Below, one piece after another: positions 53,498 to 62,501 of a stretch of DNA of 64,000 nucleotides (positions are counted from its first letter, which is position 1; every line of letters starts with the position of its first letter). The position numbers were made by a program, and so were the translations under genes. Source of the stretch: Streptosporangiaceae bacterium (GTDB lineage Bacteria; Actinomycetota; Actinomycetes; Streptosporangiales; Streptosporangiaceae); contig JAOPYK010000110.1 in assembly GCA_025964695.1 (NCBI GenBank), positions 1 to 64,000 on the forward strand, in the 5' to 3' direction. The notes below the pieces were generated by a model. The model searched no databases, was not told where the DNA came from, and saw only the letters and a list, made by a program, of their open reading frames with translations.

Positions 53498-56400
53498 TCA
53501 CGGAACCGACGGGCCGGAGCTGCCCGGGCTGACATGCCACGATCCGCTGGGCGGGCGCTTGGGCGGAGTCCCGGCCGGGGTGAGGTCGGCGTACGGCGAC
53601 ATCGCGAACCCATTGGCGTAGATGATCCGGGACGCGCCCAGTCCCCGCGCCCGCGGCTCTCCCGCCCCCGCCATGACCTCCCGGACGGCCTCCATCCCGC
53701 CCTGCCGCCACGTGTCGTACAGCCGGGCGAGATCCCAGCAGGCGGTGGCGTTGATCGAGACCGCCCGGTCGCCGGTGCGCCGCAGCCTGCCCTGGATCAC
53801 CAGGAGCCATGAGCCGAAGACGGTGGCCGCGCAGCGGTCCTGCACCGATTCGAAGAACGTGGCGTCGACCGGGCCGGTCGCGTCGTCCACCGTGGCGAAA
53901 ATGATCCGCTGCCCGGAGCGCACCGCCGGGGTCTGGGTGGCGACCTTCACCCCGGCGACCAGGACCTCGCTGTCGGCGCGCCGCTCGAGCAGGCCGGTGG
54001 AGCGTACGACTCCGAGCTCGGCCAGGAAGCCGTCGTAGAAGCTCAGCACGTGCCGGCTCACGTCCATGCCGAGGATCTCCAGCTCCGCCTCCACCACCTC
54101 GGCGTCCGTCATCGCGGGGAGCTCACCGCCCTGGATCTCCTCCAGCACGCCGAGCATCGGCAGCTGGTCCTTCCCGACCCCTCTGGGCAGCCGGCCGCCG
54201 GCCCGGTCCAGCGCCCCCACCTGGCAGAGCAGATCCCGCCGCCGGAGGTCGTACCGGGATTCGTACAGGGAATCGAAGGCACCGACCATGACCAGCCGCT
54301 CCGCGACCGGGCGGGACACGCTCGCACGCCGCCAGAAGTCGCCCAGCGAGTCATAGGGACGTCCCGCCACGATCCGGCCGAGCTCGGCGTCGCTGATCCC
54401 CCGCACCTGGCCGAGCGCCACCCGGATTCCGTACCCCCTTCCATGATCACGTGATCGCTCGACCGACTGCGGGACCGCCGAGAGTGCGGGCTCGATCTGC
54501 CAGTGGGCGGCGGAGTGGTTGATGTCGAGGGGGAGGATGGGGACGCCGAAGTGGCGGGCGTCGTCGAGGATGGCCCGCTGCGGGTAGAGACCGGGCTCGT
54601 GGGTGAGCACACCGGCGTAGAAGGCGGCGGGATGGTGCCGCTTGAGCCACGCCGACTGATAGGTCGGCAGCGCGAACGACGCGGCGTGCGCCTTGCAGAA
54701 CCCGAAGGCCCCGAACGCGGTCAGCGTGGTCCAGACCCGGTCGAGCGTGGCCGGGTCGTAGCCCCGCGCCCCGGCCGCCTGCCTGAAGAACGCCTCGACC
54801 TCGGCCTTGCCGGCCTCGTCGGCGAGCAGCCTGCGGAGCCGTTCTGCCTCCGACAGCCCGCAGCCGGTCATCGTGTCGATGATGCGCAGGACCTGCTCGT
54901 GGAAGACCACCACGCCGAGGCTCTCGCGCAGCGCCCCGGTCAGGTCGGGATGCGGGTACGACGGCGGCCGGAGTTCCTGGCGGCTGTCCAGGTATGGGGT
55001 GATCATGTCTGAGTTGACCGGTCCCGGCCGGAACAGCGAGATGTCGATGATCAGATCGTTGAGATCGCGGGGCAGCAGCTTAGCGACCAGCTCGCGCTGG
55101 CCGGGCGACTCGATCTGGAAGCAGCCGAGCGTACGGGACGTACGGATCATCTCGTAGGTCGGCTCGTCGTCCCGAGGGATCGCCTCGAGATCGACCTGGG
55201 CTCCGGTGGCCCGGGTGATCTCCGACACCGAGTGCGCCATCGCCGACTGCATCCGCACCCCGAGGACGTCGAGTTTGAGCAGTCCCATGTCCTCGACGTC
55301 GTCCTTGTCGTACTGGCTCATCGAGAAACCCAGGAAACTCCGCTCGACCGGCGTGCGGTCCAGCAGGGTGGCGTTGGAGACGAGCACTCCGCAGGGGTGC
55401 ATGGCGATATGGCGGGGCAGCCCGTCGAGCCGCTGGGCGATCCGGAACAACATGGCCAGCCGTCGCTGGGCCAGCCCGCTCTGGCGGAGTTCCGGCAGGT
55501 CCCGCAGCGCCGCGCCGATCTGACCGGCCCGGACGTGCGGGAACGTCTTGGCGATGGTGTCGATCTCGTGCGGCGGCAGTCCCACCGCGGCGCCGACGTC
55601 CCTGATGGCGCTGCGGGCCCGGTAGGTCTCCATCATCGAGACACAGGCCACCCGCTCCTCGCCGTACCGTTCGATGATCAGCCGGTAGGCCTCCAGCCGC
55701 CGCGCCGACTCCACGTCGAGGTCGATGTCGGGCAGACCGGTCCTGCTGTCGGCCAGGAACCGCTCCATCAGCAGGCCGTGTTCCAGCGGGTCGACGTCGC
55801 TGATGCCGATGAGATGGTTGACCAGGCTGCCGGCACCGGAGCCGCGGATGGCGCACCGGATGCCATGCGCGCGGATCAGCGCGGCGATGTCGGCGACCAC
55901 GATGAAGTAGGCCGCCAGGCCCTTGCGCGCGATCACGTCCAGCTCGCCCTCCATGCGCTCCCGCACGGGCCGGTCCAGACCGCGCCGGACGATGCCCGCC
56001 TCACACCGGGCCCTGAGCTCGGCCTGCGCGTCGCCCGCGACCTCGGGCAGCTGGGGGACCCCCAGGCCGAGATCCTCGCGCGGGTCCAGGACACATCGCT
56101 CGGCGAGCCGCCGGGTGGTGGTGAGCAGTTCACGCGCGGCGTCCCGGTCGGGTCCGCAGAGCATCTCGGCCACCCGGGTCATCTCGGCACCGGATTTGAG
56201 GTAGGCGTGTCCGGTCCGGTCCTCGAGATGCCGGCGGTGCAAAGGGACCAGCTTGCGGGAGACGTCGAGCACCTGGGCGGCCGTCCGGTCACCCGGGACG
56301 AGATAGCGCACCGCGTTGGACAGGATCACCGGCACGCCGGCCTCCCTGGCCAGGGCCATCATGCGGACGGCACGGTGATCATCGCCGCGTTCGTGGTGGT

Positions 56401-56929
56401 CGACGACCTCCACCACCACCTCGGCCGACTCCCGCCACTCCGCGAGCCGCCGGGCGGCGAGGTCGGGTCGCCGCGCGGTGATGGCCCGCCCCACGTCCGA
56501 GCCGGGGCCGAGCAGCACGACCAGGCCGGTGGCGTGCCCTGCGATCAGCTCCCGGCTGGTGACGGGCCTCCCCCGTTCCCCGGACAGATGGGTGGCGCTC
56601 ACCAGGCGGCAGAGCGATTCCCAGCCCGGCCGCCCGGAGGCCAGCACGGCCACCCGGTCCTGCCTGCCCACGGTGACCTTGCTTGCGTCGCCGTACGCGA
56701 GATCACGCCGGCCCGCCAGCGCTAGGTCGGTGCCGAGGATGGGTCCGATGCCCGCCTGGCGGCAGGCCAGGACGTGTTTGACCGCGCCGTAGAGTCCATC
56801 GCGATCGGTCAGCGCCAGCAGGTCCATGCCCAGCTCGGCGGCCCGCTCCGCCAGTTCCCGTGGCTGCGCGAGGCCATAGCGCATGGAGCACGCCGAGGCC
56901 ACCCGCAGATGCGCCCAGTTCAATCCCAC
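53498..56929 (-). CDS. dnaE2: Error-prone DNA polymerase III alpha-like subunit (DnaE2/ImuC)
   Basis: 1143 residues. A degenerate PHP domain (HLRVASACSMRYGLA) starts the protein. Polymerase catalytic Asp residues lie in PDIDLDVES (about 400 and 402) and LLKLDVLG (about 551). GVVVFHEQVLRII, FGFCKAHAASFA and a C-terminal OB domain (FATVDDATGPVDATFF) follow. The length and PHP erosion fit the inducible mutagenesis polymerase rather than replicative DnaE. It overlaps the DUF6504 gene by ten bases and shares its SOS-box promoter. Confidence 0.92.
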   Translation of the reverse strand: MGLNWAHLRVASACSMRYGLAQPRELAERAAELGMDLLALTDRDGLYGAVKHVLACRQAGIGPILGTDLALAGRRDLAYGDASKVTVGRQDRVAVLASGRPGWESLCRLVSATHLSGERGRPVTSRELIAGHATGLVVLLGPGSDVGRAITARRPDLAARRLAEWRESAEVVVEVVDHHERGDDHRAVRMMALAREAGVPVILSNAVRYLVPGDRTAAQVLDVSRKLVPLHRRHLEDRTGHAYLKSGAEMTRVAEMLCGPDRDAARELLTTTRRLAERCVLDPREDLGLGVPQLPEVAGDAQAELRARCEAGIVRRGLDRPVRERMEGELDVIARKGLAAYFIVVADIAALIRAHGIRCAIRGSGAGSLVNHLIGISDVDPLEHGLLMERFLADSRTGLPDIDLDVESARRLEAYRLIIERYGEERVACVSMMETYRARSAIRDVGAAVGLPPHEIDTIAKTFPHVRAGQIGAALRDLPELRQSGLAQRRLAMLFRIAQRLDGLPRHIAMHPCGVLVSNATLLDRTPVERSFLGFSMSQYDKDDVEDMGLLKLDVLGVRMQSAMAHSVSEITRATGAQVDLEAIPRDDEPTYEMIRTSRTLGCFQIESPGQRELVAKLLPRDLNDLIIDISLFRPGPVNSDMITPYLDSRQELRPPSYPHPDLTGALRESLGVVVFHEQVLRIIDTMTGCGLSEAERLRRLLADEAGKAEVEAFFRQAAGARGYDPATLDRVWTTLTAFGAFGFCKAHAASFALPTYQSAWLKRHHPAAFYAGVLTHEPGLYPQRAILDDARHFGVPILPLDINHSAAHWQIEPALSAVPQSVERSRDHGRGYGIRVALGQVRGISDAELGRIVAGRPYDSLGDFWRRASVSRPVAERLVMVGAFDSLYESRYDLRRRDLLCQVGALDRAGGRLPRGVGKDQLPMLGVLEEIQGGELPAMTDAEVVEAELEILGMDVSRHVLSFYDGFLAELGVVRSTGLLERRADSEVLVAGVKVATQTPAVRSGQRIIFATVDDATGPVDATFFESVQDRCAATVFGSWLLVIQGRLRRTGDRAVSINATACWDLARLYDTWRQGGMEAVREVMAGAGEPRARGLGASRIIYANGFAMSPYADLTPAGTPPKRPPSGSWHVSPGSSGPSVP

Positions 56930-57201
56930 ACCCGCGACAGCATCCAGGAGTCGGTGGCGGCGTCGTGGCGCAGCTCATAGACCCCGATCTCCTTGTCGGG
57001 CGAGGCCTCGACCCGCCAGAACTCACGTTCGCTGGGCTCCTCGGCGGCCTCGGGGTGCTGCTCCCGCCACCAGTCCCTGGTGGTGACCCAGTGCTCCAGC
57101 ACCCGCCGCACCGTGTAGAGCCGGTCACGCCATACGAACCTGATGGGGCGCCCGTCGTCGGTGGTGAAAACATCGACCGGGTCGCCGAATACGCGACTCA
57201 T
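56920..57201 (-). CDS. DUF6504-family protein, first gene of the dnaE2 unit
   Basis: 93 residues. VFTTDDGRPIRFVWRDRLYTVRRVLEHWVTTRDWW and VYELRHDAATDSWMLSRVWD match the small DUF6504 proteins found with SOS polymerases in actinobacteria. It is probably beta-rich; its role is unknown, perhaps as an accessory to DnaE2. The ATG has AAGGCGTA upstream and lies 62 bases after the LexA box. Confidence 0.85.
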   Translation of the reverse strand: MSRVFGDPVDVFTTDDGRPIRFVWRDRLYTVRRVLEHWVTTRDWWREQHPEAAEEPSEREFWRVEASPDKEIGVYELRHDAATDSWMLSRVWD

Positions 57202-57263
57202 TACGCCTTACCTGCCTTGTCCTGTCACCGCCAGGGGGAAGGCAGGCGGAACTTACGTATTTT

Positions 57264-57277
57264 CGAACATACGTTCG
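57264..57277. promoter_or_regulatory. LexA (SOS) box
   Basis: CGAACATACGTTCG matches the actinobacterial SOS box CGAAC-N4-GTTCG exactly. On the minus strand it sits just upstream of a TACGTA -10-like sequence and 62 bases from the DUF6504 start, so the DUF6504-dnaE2 unit should be induced by DNA damage. Confidence 0.9.
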
Positions 57278-57318
57278 TTAGAGGCTCCGCGTCAAGTTCG
57301 CGAGAGGCTCCGCGTCAG
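57273..57318. repeat. 23-bp near-perfect tandem duplication beside the LexA box
   Basis: GTTCG followed by AGAGGCTCCGCGTCA is present twice, 57273-57295 and 57296-57318, differing at three bases. The first copy holds the right half of the LexA box and the second reaches into the stop codon of the 95-residue gene. Confidence 0.85.
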
Positions 57319-57602
57319 GTGGGCTGACCGAGCAGCCGGGCGATCTGATCAGCGGCGATCGCGGGTGCGGCCGCGTCGGCCATGCCGCCGCCCGACCAGA
57401 GATACGACCAGCCGGCGGCGGACGCCGTCGCGAGGATCATGACATTCCGGCCGGTGACCGGGCTGGCCGCCCGTAGCACCGATTCACCCGCGCCGAGCAT
57501 CCGGCAGGCGAGACTGCGCGCCTCGAGCTCGTAGGCCAGTGCGGCGAGATGGTGCCTGCGCGCCTCGACCAGCTCTTCTTGGGACCCGACAACCGGCGCC
57601 AT
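57315..57602 (-). CDS. Hypothetical protein, 95 aa
   Basis: Not recognised. The N-terminal half is a helix (ELVEARRHHLAALAYELEARSLACRM); the C-terminal half contains GWSYLWSGGGMADAAAPAIAADQIARLLG. There is no signal peptide. It is divergent from the XRE-DUF5753 gene across a repeat-rich region and may be part of that regulatory locus. The start is the first ATG; the ribosome binding site is weak. Confidence 0.65.
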   Translation of the reverse strand: MAPVVGSQEELVEARRHHLAALAYELEARSLACRMLGAGESVLRAASPVTGRNVMILATASAAGWSYLWSGGGMADAAAPAIAADQIARLLGQPT

Positions 57603-57930
57603 CGCTCAGCCACTCCTGTTCGCCGTCATCGATCAACCACACATGCATGCCTATCACAGGAGAACGCCGGGGCAATCCGACCGATCCGTAGCGATCAGTA
57701 CACGCACGGCGACAATCGGTAACGTCCCCCGTCAGGATTACCCCACAAGGTGATCACTACAAGTACTTCATCGAAATCGATGATTTCAATTTACGCGACA
57801 TAAGCCATCAGATCGGGAGGAAACGAGCCTGATCTTTCACGAATCCATCGCGTGTTTTTCACGAATACATCCCGGACGACATGCTGTCACGCCACACTTA
57901 CGTACGGTACCGGCCCCCGGAGGTGCTGAA
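57603..57930. promoter_or_regulatory. AT-rich divergent region with palindrome and direct repeats
   Basis: 328 bases, clearly AT-richer from 57740 to 57880. TCATCGAAATCGATGA (57768-57783) is a perfect palindrome. TTTCACGAATmCATC occurs at 57835-57849 and 57857-57871, exactly 22 bases apart, two helical turns. These are candidate binding sites for the XRE regulator downstream. Confidence 0.55.
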
Positions 57931-58812
57931 ATGTCCGCCAGTCAGAGCCCGACCGTCCGCCGCCGCCGCCTGGGCATGGAGCTGCGCAAGCGCCGCGAGA
58001 GCGCGGGCATGCGGATAGAGGATGTCGCCAGGGCGCTGGAGTGCTCGATGTCGCGGGTCAGCCGGATCGAGACGGGCCGTTCGGTGGCGCGCAGCCGTGA
58101 CGTACGCGACATGCTCCAGCTGTTCGGGGTGACCGACCAGCAAGAGTGCGAGCTGCTGGCCGCCATCGCCCGCGAGGCGCAGCAGAAGGGCTGGTGGAGC
58201 ACCTACGAAGGCGTGCTCCCGGCCGGCCTCGACACCTATGTCGGCTTCGAGGAGTCCGCCGCCTCGCTGCGGAGCTTTCAGAACAGCCTGGTCGCCGGGC
58301 TCCTCCAGACCGAGGAGTACGCCCGCGCCGCCGTCCTGGCCGCGCGGCACACCACCGACGGCGAAGAGGTCGAGCGGCTGGTGCAGCTGCGGATGCGCCG
58401 GCAGGAGCTCCTCACCCGGGAGTCCCCGCTGGAGCTGTGGGTGATCCTGGATGAGGCGCTGCTCCGCCGCCCGATCGGCGGGCCAGGCGTCATGCGGGCA
58501 CAGCTCATACGGCTGCTCGAGGTCGCCGAGCTGCCCAACGTCACCATCCAGGTGCTGCCGTTCGCCCGTGGCGGGCACGCGGGCCTGGACGGGCCGTTCA
58601 CCATCATCGCGTTCCCCGACCCCACCGATCTGGACGTCGTATACGTCCCCGGCACGGTGTGGAACTCGTTCCTCGAGCGGGAAAAGGACGTCCACCGCCA
58701 TACGGCGTGCTTCGACCACCTGCGGGCGGAGGCTCTGCCGCCCGACGAGTCGGCCGAACTCATCGCCGAGGCAGCGGATGGTTACAAATCCTCATCCACC
58801 CCCACGGTATGA
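57931..58812 (+). CDS. XRE-family regulator with DUF5753 domain (WhiJ-like)
   Basis: 293 residues. HTH at 15-70 (LRKRRESAGMRIEDVARAL, SMSRVSRIETGR). DUF5753 follows (WWSTYEG, YVGFEESAASLRSFQNSLVAGLLQTEEYARA, NVTIQVLPF, YVPG). Proteins of this type, such as WhiJ, regulate development in streptomycetes, usually with an adjacent DUF397 protein, which is present here 34 bases downstream. The ATG follows GGAGG. Confidence 0.92.
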   Translation: MSASQSPTVRRRRLGMELRKRRESAGMRIEDVARALECSMSRVSRIETGRSVARSRDVRDMLQLFGVTDQQECELLAAIAREAQQKGWWSTYEGVLPAGLDTYVGFEESAASLRSFQNSLVAGLLQTEEYARAAVLAARHTTDGEEVERLVQLRMRRQELLTRESPLELWVILDEALLRRPIGGPGVMRAQLIRLLEVAELPNVTIQVLPFARGGHAGLDGPFTIIAFPDPTDLDVVYVPGTVWNSFLEREKDVHRHTACFDHLRAEALPPDESAELIAEAADGYKSSSTPTV

Positions 58813-58846
58813 GGATCGGCACGCACATGAGAAAGGAGGCAAGAGG

Positions 58847-59041
58847 GTGAGTAGCCACCTTGATCTCACCAGCGCGCGCTGGCGGAAGAGCGTCCGCAGC
58901 GCCGCGAACGAGGCCTGCGTCGAAGTCGCACCGCTCGACCGCATCGTGGCGGTCCGCGATTCGAAGCACCCCGACGGCCCCTCGCTGATGTTCTCCGGCC
59001 ACGCGTGGTCGGCGTTCCTCAGCACGGTCAAGGAGGGCTGA
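58847..59041 (+). CDS. DUF397 protein
   Basis: 64 residues. LTSARWRKSVRSAANEACVEVAPL, IAVRDSKHPDGPSLMFSGHAWSAFL is the complete DUF397 pattern. The GTG at 58847 follows GAAAGGAGG. It is the cognate small partner of the upstream XRE regulator; such proteins are proposed to bind or modulate the HTH partner. Confidence 0.93.
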   Translation: MSSHLDLTSARWRKSVRSAANEACVEVAPLDRIVAVRDSKHPDGPSLMFSGHAWSAFLSTVKEG

Positions 59042-59052
59042 GTCATAGAGGT

Positions 59053-59087
59053 GCCCTGCCCGCCTATCCCCCGCGCCCGGGCAGGGC
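59053..59087 (+). terminator. Terminator after the DUF397 gene
   Basis: Perfect ten-base arms GCCCTGCCCG/CGGGCAGGGC with a 15-base loop start 11 bases after the stop. Confidence 0.75.
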
Positions 59088-59181
59088 GTCTCCGCTAGCG
59101 TCACAGGTGCACGGCCGTGCCTGGCCGGGCGGTCCGGCTTCGACGTGCCGGGCATCCTGGGACCGAACGCGAGGAACGGCC

Positions 59182-59820
59182 ATGACCCTGCGTGAGCGCA
59201 AGAAGCAGCGCACCCGGCTGGCGCTGATCGACGCCGCCCTCGATCTGTTCCTCGCCAAGGGCTACGACGTCACGACCATCGACGAGATCGTGGCGGCGGT
59301 CGACGTCTCCCAGCGGACGTTCTTCCGGTACTTCGCCGCCAAGGAGGACGTCGCACTCGGTTTCATGGCCGAATACGACGGGATCATGGTGGACACCCTG
59401 GCCGTGCGGCCGGCGGAGGAGTCCCCGTCCACTGCCCTGTACGAAGCGATGCGCGTCGTACTGCACGCGATCGAGGAGGGCGACGCCGAGGAGACCGCGC
59501 GGTTCCGCAAGCTCCGCCAGGTCATCGAGACCACCCCCGCACTGGTCGCCGGCCAGATGGCGCAGTCCGGCACGACCGAGAAACTGCTGGTCAAGGAGAT
59601 CGCCCGCCGGCAGGGCACCGACCCGGAGACCGATCTCCGGCCGCAGTTGCTGGTCGCGATCCACATGGCCGCGGTACGGGTCGGATTCGAGGACTGCGCC
59701 CGGCACGACGTCTTCGAACCGAGGGCGGTGGTCACCCGGGTCGAGGAGTCCGTCGCGCTGGCCCTGGCCGCGCTCAAAGACGGCTGGGACGCCCCGGGAA
59801 CCGCAGGTGGATCTCGCTAG
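59182..59820 (+). CDS. TetR-family regulator
   Basis: 212 residues. TLRERKKQRTRLALIDAALDLF, VTTIDEIVAAVDVSQRTFFRYFAAKEDV is a typical TetR N-terminal HTH of the MftR/AcrR-like group. The ligand domain resembles the TetR_C_17-like acyl binders. The ATG follows GAGGAAC. It is convergent with the hydrolase gene; no obvious target is adjacent. Confidence 0.9.
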   Translation: MTLRERKKQRTRLALIDAALDLFLAKGYDVTTIDEIVAAVDVSQRTFFRYFAAKEDVALGFMAEYDGIMVDTLAVRPAEESPSTALYEAMRVVLHAIEEGDAEETARFRKLRQVIETTPALVAGQMAQSGTTEKLLVKEIARRQGTDPETDLRPQLLVAIHMAAVRVGFEDCARHDVFEPRAVVTRVEESVALALAALKDGWDAPGTAGGSR

Positions 59821-59874
59821 TCTGTTTCCTCGCAAGCCGTCACCGACGGGCCACAGGCGCGCGGCCGGCCGCGC

Positions 59875-60804
59875 TCAGAGGTAGGCGCGGATCCAGCGGG
59901 CGAGCTCGATGAACACGCGGTCCCGTGCGGGTTTGGCCGACAGGACGAGGTCGTGCATGCCGCCGTCGATGCGCACGATGGTCACGTGCGGGCCCAGGCC
60001 GCTGGACCACCGCGCGATGTGCTCGACGTCCAGCACGATGTCGGCTCCGGTGATGTCGACGCCCGCCTTCGGCTTCACCGTCGTGGCGGAGGCCATGACC
60101 AGCAGCGGGACGTCGATCGCGAGGCCGGCGTGCAGCTTGCGCTGGCCCCTCCGGATCGCGGCCAGCCAGGCCGCCCGGACCGGGAAGCCCGCGAGCGGCT
60201 TCCAGTTCAGGTCGAACTCCCATTCCCCGTCATGGTCGCGGTGGATGCTGCGCACGTAGTGCTCGGACAGCGCCGCCGGCAGCTTGGCCAGTGGCCTGGG
60301 CCTGGACAGCGAGCGGGCCAGCGCGACTCCCGCCGCGCGCATGAACGCCGACTCGTTGAGATCGAAGAACGGGCTGTTGAGGAAGACGCCCTGGACGAGC
60401 CCCTGGCCGCGCACCCGGTCGGCCCACAGCGCGGCGATCAGGCCGCCGGTGGAGTGCCCGTTGAGCAGCAGCACGTCATGGTCCTCGCGGATGATCCGGA
60501 CGGCCTCGTCGAGCTCGGGGAAGTAGTCGGTGAGGCTGCCGATGAAGTTCGGGGTCTGGTGCGGCAGCAGCGACCGGCCGTACTTGCGCAGGTCCAGGGC
60601 GTAGAAGTCGAAGCCCCGCTCGACGTAGAAGTCCGCCAGATGCCGTTGGAAGAAATAGTCCACGAAGCCGTGGACGTAGAGCACCGCGCGCCCGCCGGGC
60701 TCCGGGGCACGCCGCCGTACCAGTGTGGCGACGACCTCGCCCTCGGCGTCCTCCCCCAGCGGGAGCACGGTCGCCTCATAACCCTCGCCCAGAATGTCTT
60801 CCAT
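59875..60804 (-). CDS. Alpha/beta hydrolase (lysophospholipase-like)
   Basis: 309 residues. YVHGFVDYFFQRHLAD gives the oxyanion region, LNGHSTGGLIAAL the nucleophile Ser (about 125), LDVEHIARW the acid region and GGMHDLVLS the His. This is the monoglyceride-lipase/lysophospholipase-like branch; the substrate is unknown. No signal peptide. It starts 11 bases after the propeller gene, so the two are co-transcribed. The start has no clear ribosome binding site. Confidence 0.88.
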   Translation of the reverse strand: MEDILGEGYEATVLPLGEDAEGEVVATLVRRRAPEPGGRAVLYVHGFVDYFFQRHLADFYVERGFDFYALDLRKYGRSLLPHQTPNFIGSLTDYFPELDEAVRIIREDHDVLLLNGHSTGGLIAALWADRVRGQGLVQGVFLNSPFFDLNESAFMRAAGVALARSLSRPRPLAKLPAALSEHYVRSIHRDHDGEWEFDLNWKPLAGFPVRAAWLAAIRRGQRKLHAGLAIDVPLLVMASATTVKPKAGVDITGADIVLDVEHIARWSSGLGPHVTIVRIDGGMHDLVLSAKPARDRVFIELARWIRAYL

Positions 60805-60815
60805 GGCAGGAGAGA

Positions 60816-62360
60816 CTACTTGCGCTTGGTCACCGCGAGCGGGCGGTACCAGGGTGAGTAGCCCTTCTCTCCGACGAAGGCGTAGTAGTCGCCCACCGGG
60901 TAGAGCGCCGTCCGGTCATCGAGGTGGCCCAGCCCGAGGACCTCGGTGCCGCCCTGCTGCTTGCCGTCGTGCAGGCCCAGCATGTGAAGTTCCGCGCTGT
61001 AACTCGACCCGGAGATCGCGAACACCGTGTCGCCGCTCACCTGCATGACGTCGATGCTGTTGCGGCCGAGGCTCTTGGTCCAGAGGCGCCGTCCGTCGGT
61101 CAGGTCGAAGCCGATCACCGAGTATTCGCCGTTGTCGAAGCGGGTCGCGGTGACGAACACGCCGTTCGCCACGAACATGCGCCGCACCGGGACCGCGTCG
61201 AATCCGTACGTGCTGGAATCGAACCGTTCGGTGCCGTTAAGTGCGGGGATCCTCGCCCCCACCCGGCCGGAGTCGTCGAAGGCGACGACGACATCGGCAC
61301 CGCGTTTGCCGCCCTCGGTGACGTACACCACGGCCGGGGACGCCGACAGCAGCGAGATGTTCATCGAGTCGGCCTGTGAGGGCACCGTGCCATCCCAGCG
61401 CGGCCGTCCGTTGGCCGGGTCGAGCGCCCGGATCCTGGGGGTCTGCTGGGGGCAGTCGACCTCGGTGACGACCTGCGCGTCGCCGCCGGTCAGGTGGTCG
61501 AACCGGCACGTGGTCGTCTCCGTCTTGCCCGGGCCGGCCGACCAGCGCTTGACCCCGGTGTGCAGGTCCAGTGCGACGATCGCGTCACCTGCGTCCACCA
61601 CCGCGGCGTGACCGGCGATGTCGATGCTGTCAGGGGTGGTGCTGCTCGGCTGGCTGGTGCCGGGGCGGGCCTGGTCCCAGAGTTGCCGGCCGTCGGTGAG
61701 ATCCACCGCCACGAGCCGGTTGCAGGGCTTGTTCTCGGTGCCGTACCCGATCAGGCCGATGTCCCCGGCGGTGTGCCGGCTCATGGCGCACAGCACCTGC
61801 CGGCCTGGGATGGGGAATGTCCAGCGCTGGTGGCCGGTCGCGACGTCGTACGCGGTGAGCCCGTCGAAGCGGGCCCGGATGACGGTCGACCCGGACACCC
61901 AGCTGCCGTCGGCGCCCTGGGTGATGCCGCCGGACTCGAACGGAGCCTGCCAGACCGTGCCCAGCGTCTTCCCGTGCGCCCACTGGAAGATCATCGTCCC
62001 GGGGTAGACGCCGGCGACGACCGCCGCGAGCAGGACCACACCGAACAGCCGGCTCGCGACGTCCGGGCCCTTCAACGAACGGACGATCGCGACTCCGCCG
62101 AGCGGGACCAGCACGAACAGGGCGAAGAACGAGAGCAGCAACATGGGTGTGGTGCCGTGCGGGCACGGTCCCCGGTTGGTGCCACAGGACCCCCCGGCCT
62201 CGGACCCGACCGCGCCCCAGCTTCGTACCTGGAGGGTCAGCGCGATGCCCAGCCCCACCGCGGCCGGCAGGCCGACCACGACCCGCCGCACGGTGAGGGA
62301 TCGCCGTTCGACCGGCTGGACCTGGGGATAGAGCACACTGTTGAACGCCACGACGGGCAC
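60816..62360 (-). CDS. Membrane-anchored PQQ-like beta-propeller protein
   Basis: 514 residues. Three membrane segments (about 28-50, 70-95, 103-125) are followed by an external PQQ-type propeller. Blade motifs include LTAYDVATGHQRWTF, LVAVDLTDGRQLWD, IVALDLHTGVKRWSAG, IRALDPANGRPRWDG and VIGFDLTDGRRLWTK. Several Cys residues (LCAM, CNRL, TTCRF, VDCPQ) may form disulfides. It has no enzymatic signature, so a scaffold or sensor role is likely. The GTG at 62360 has AAGGA five bases upstream; a GTG at 62417 is less supported. Confidence 0.82.
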   Translation of the reverse strand: MPVVAFNSVLYPQVQPVERRSLTVRRVVVGLPAAVGLGIALTLQVRSWGAVGSEAGGSCGTNRGPCPHGTTPMLLLSFFALFVLVPLGGVAIVRSLKGPDVASRLFGVVLLAAVVAGVYPGTMIFQWAHGKTLGTVWQAPFESGGITQGADGSWVSGSTVIRARFDGLTAYDVATGHQRWTFPIPGRQVLCAMSRHTAGDIGLIGYGTENKPCNRLVAVDLTDGRQLWDQARPGTSQPSSTTPDSIDIAGHAAVVDAGDAIVALDLHTGVKRWSAGPGKTETTTCRFDHLTGGDAQVVTEVDCPQQTPRIRALDPANGRPRWDGTVPSQADSMNISLLSASPAVVYVTEGGKRGADVVVAFDDSGRVGARIPALNGTERFDSSTYGFDAVPVRRMFVANGVFVTATRFDNGEYSVIGFDLTDGRRLWTKSLGRNSIDVMQVSGDTVFAISGSSYSAELHMLGLHDGKQQGGTEVLGLGHLDDRTALYPVGDYYAFVGEKGYSPWYRPLAVTKRK

Positions 62361-62417
62361 CTCGTCCTTCTGCGCCCGCGTGGCGCGGCTCGGAGTATCG
62401 CAGCACGCGACCAGCAC

Positions 62418-62445
62418 ATACTGGACACTTCGCCGATTTCCTCAA
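62418..62445 (-). promoter_or_regulatory. Candidate promoter of the propeller-hydrolase pair
   Basis: On the minus strand TTGAGG (62445-62440), 16 bases, then CAGTAT (62423-62418) precedes the GTG at 62360 by about 57 bases. Confidence 0.35.
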
Positions 62446-62501
62446 GCACGATTCGATGTCACCGGTGTGACGCCCACTTGCGCTCACGAGTTCAGGGCCG
62501 G

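Noticed and set aside
59858-59873. GCGCGGCCGGCCGCGC palindrome as a regulatory site
   Set aside because: It lies between convergent genes in very GC-rich sequence with no loop or T run; probably chance or a weak terminator.
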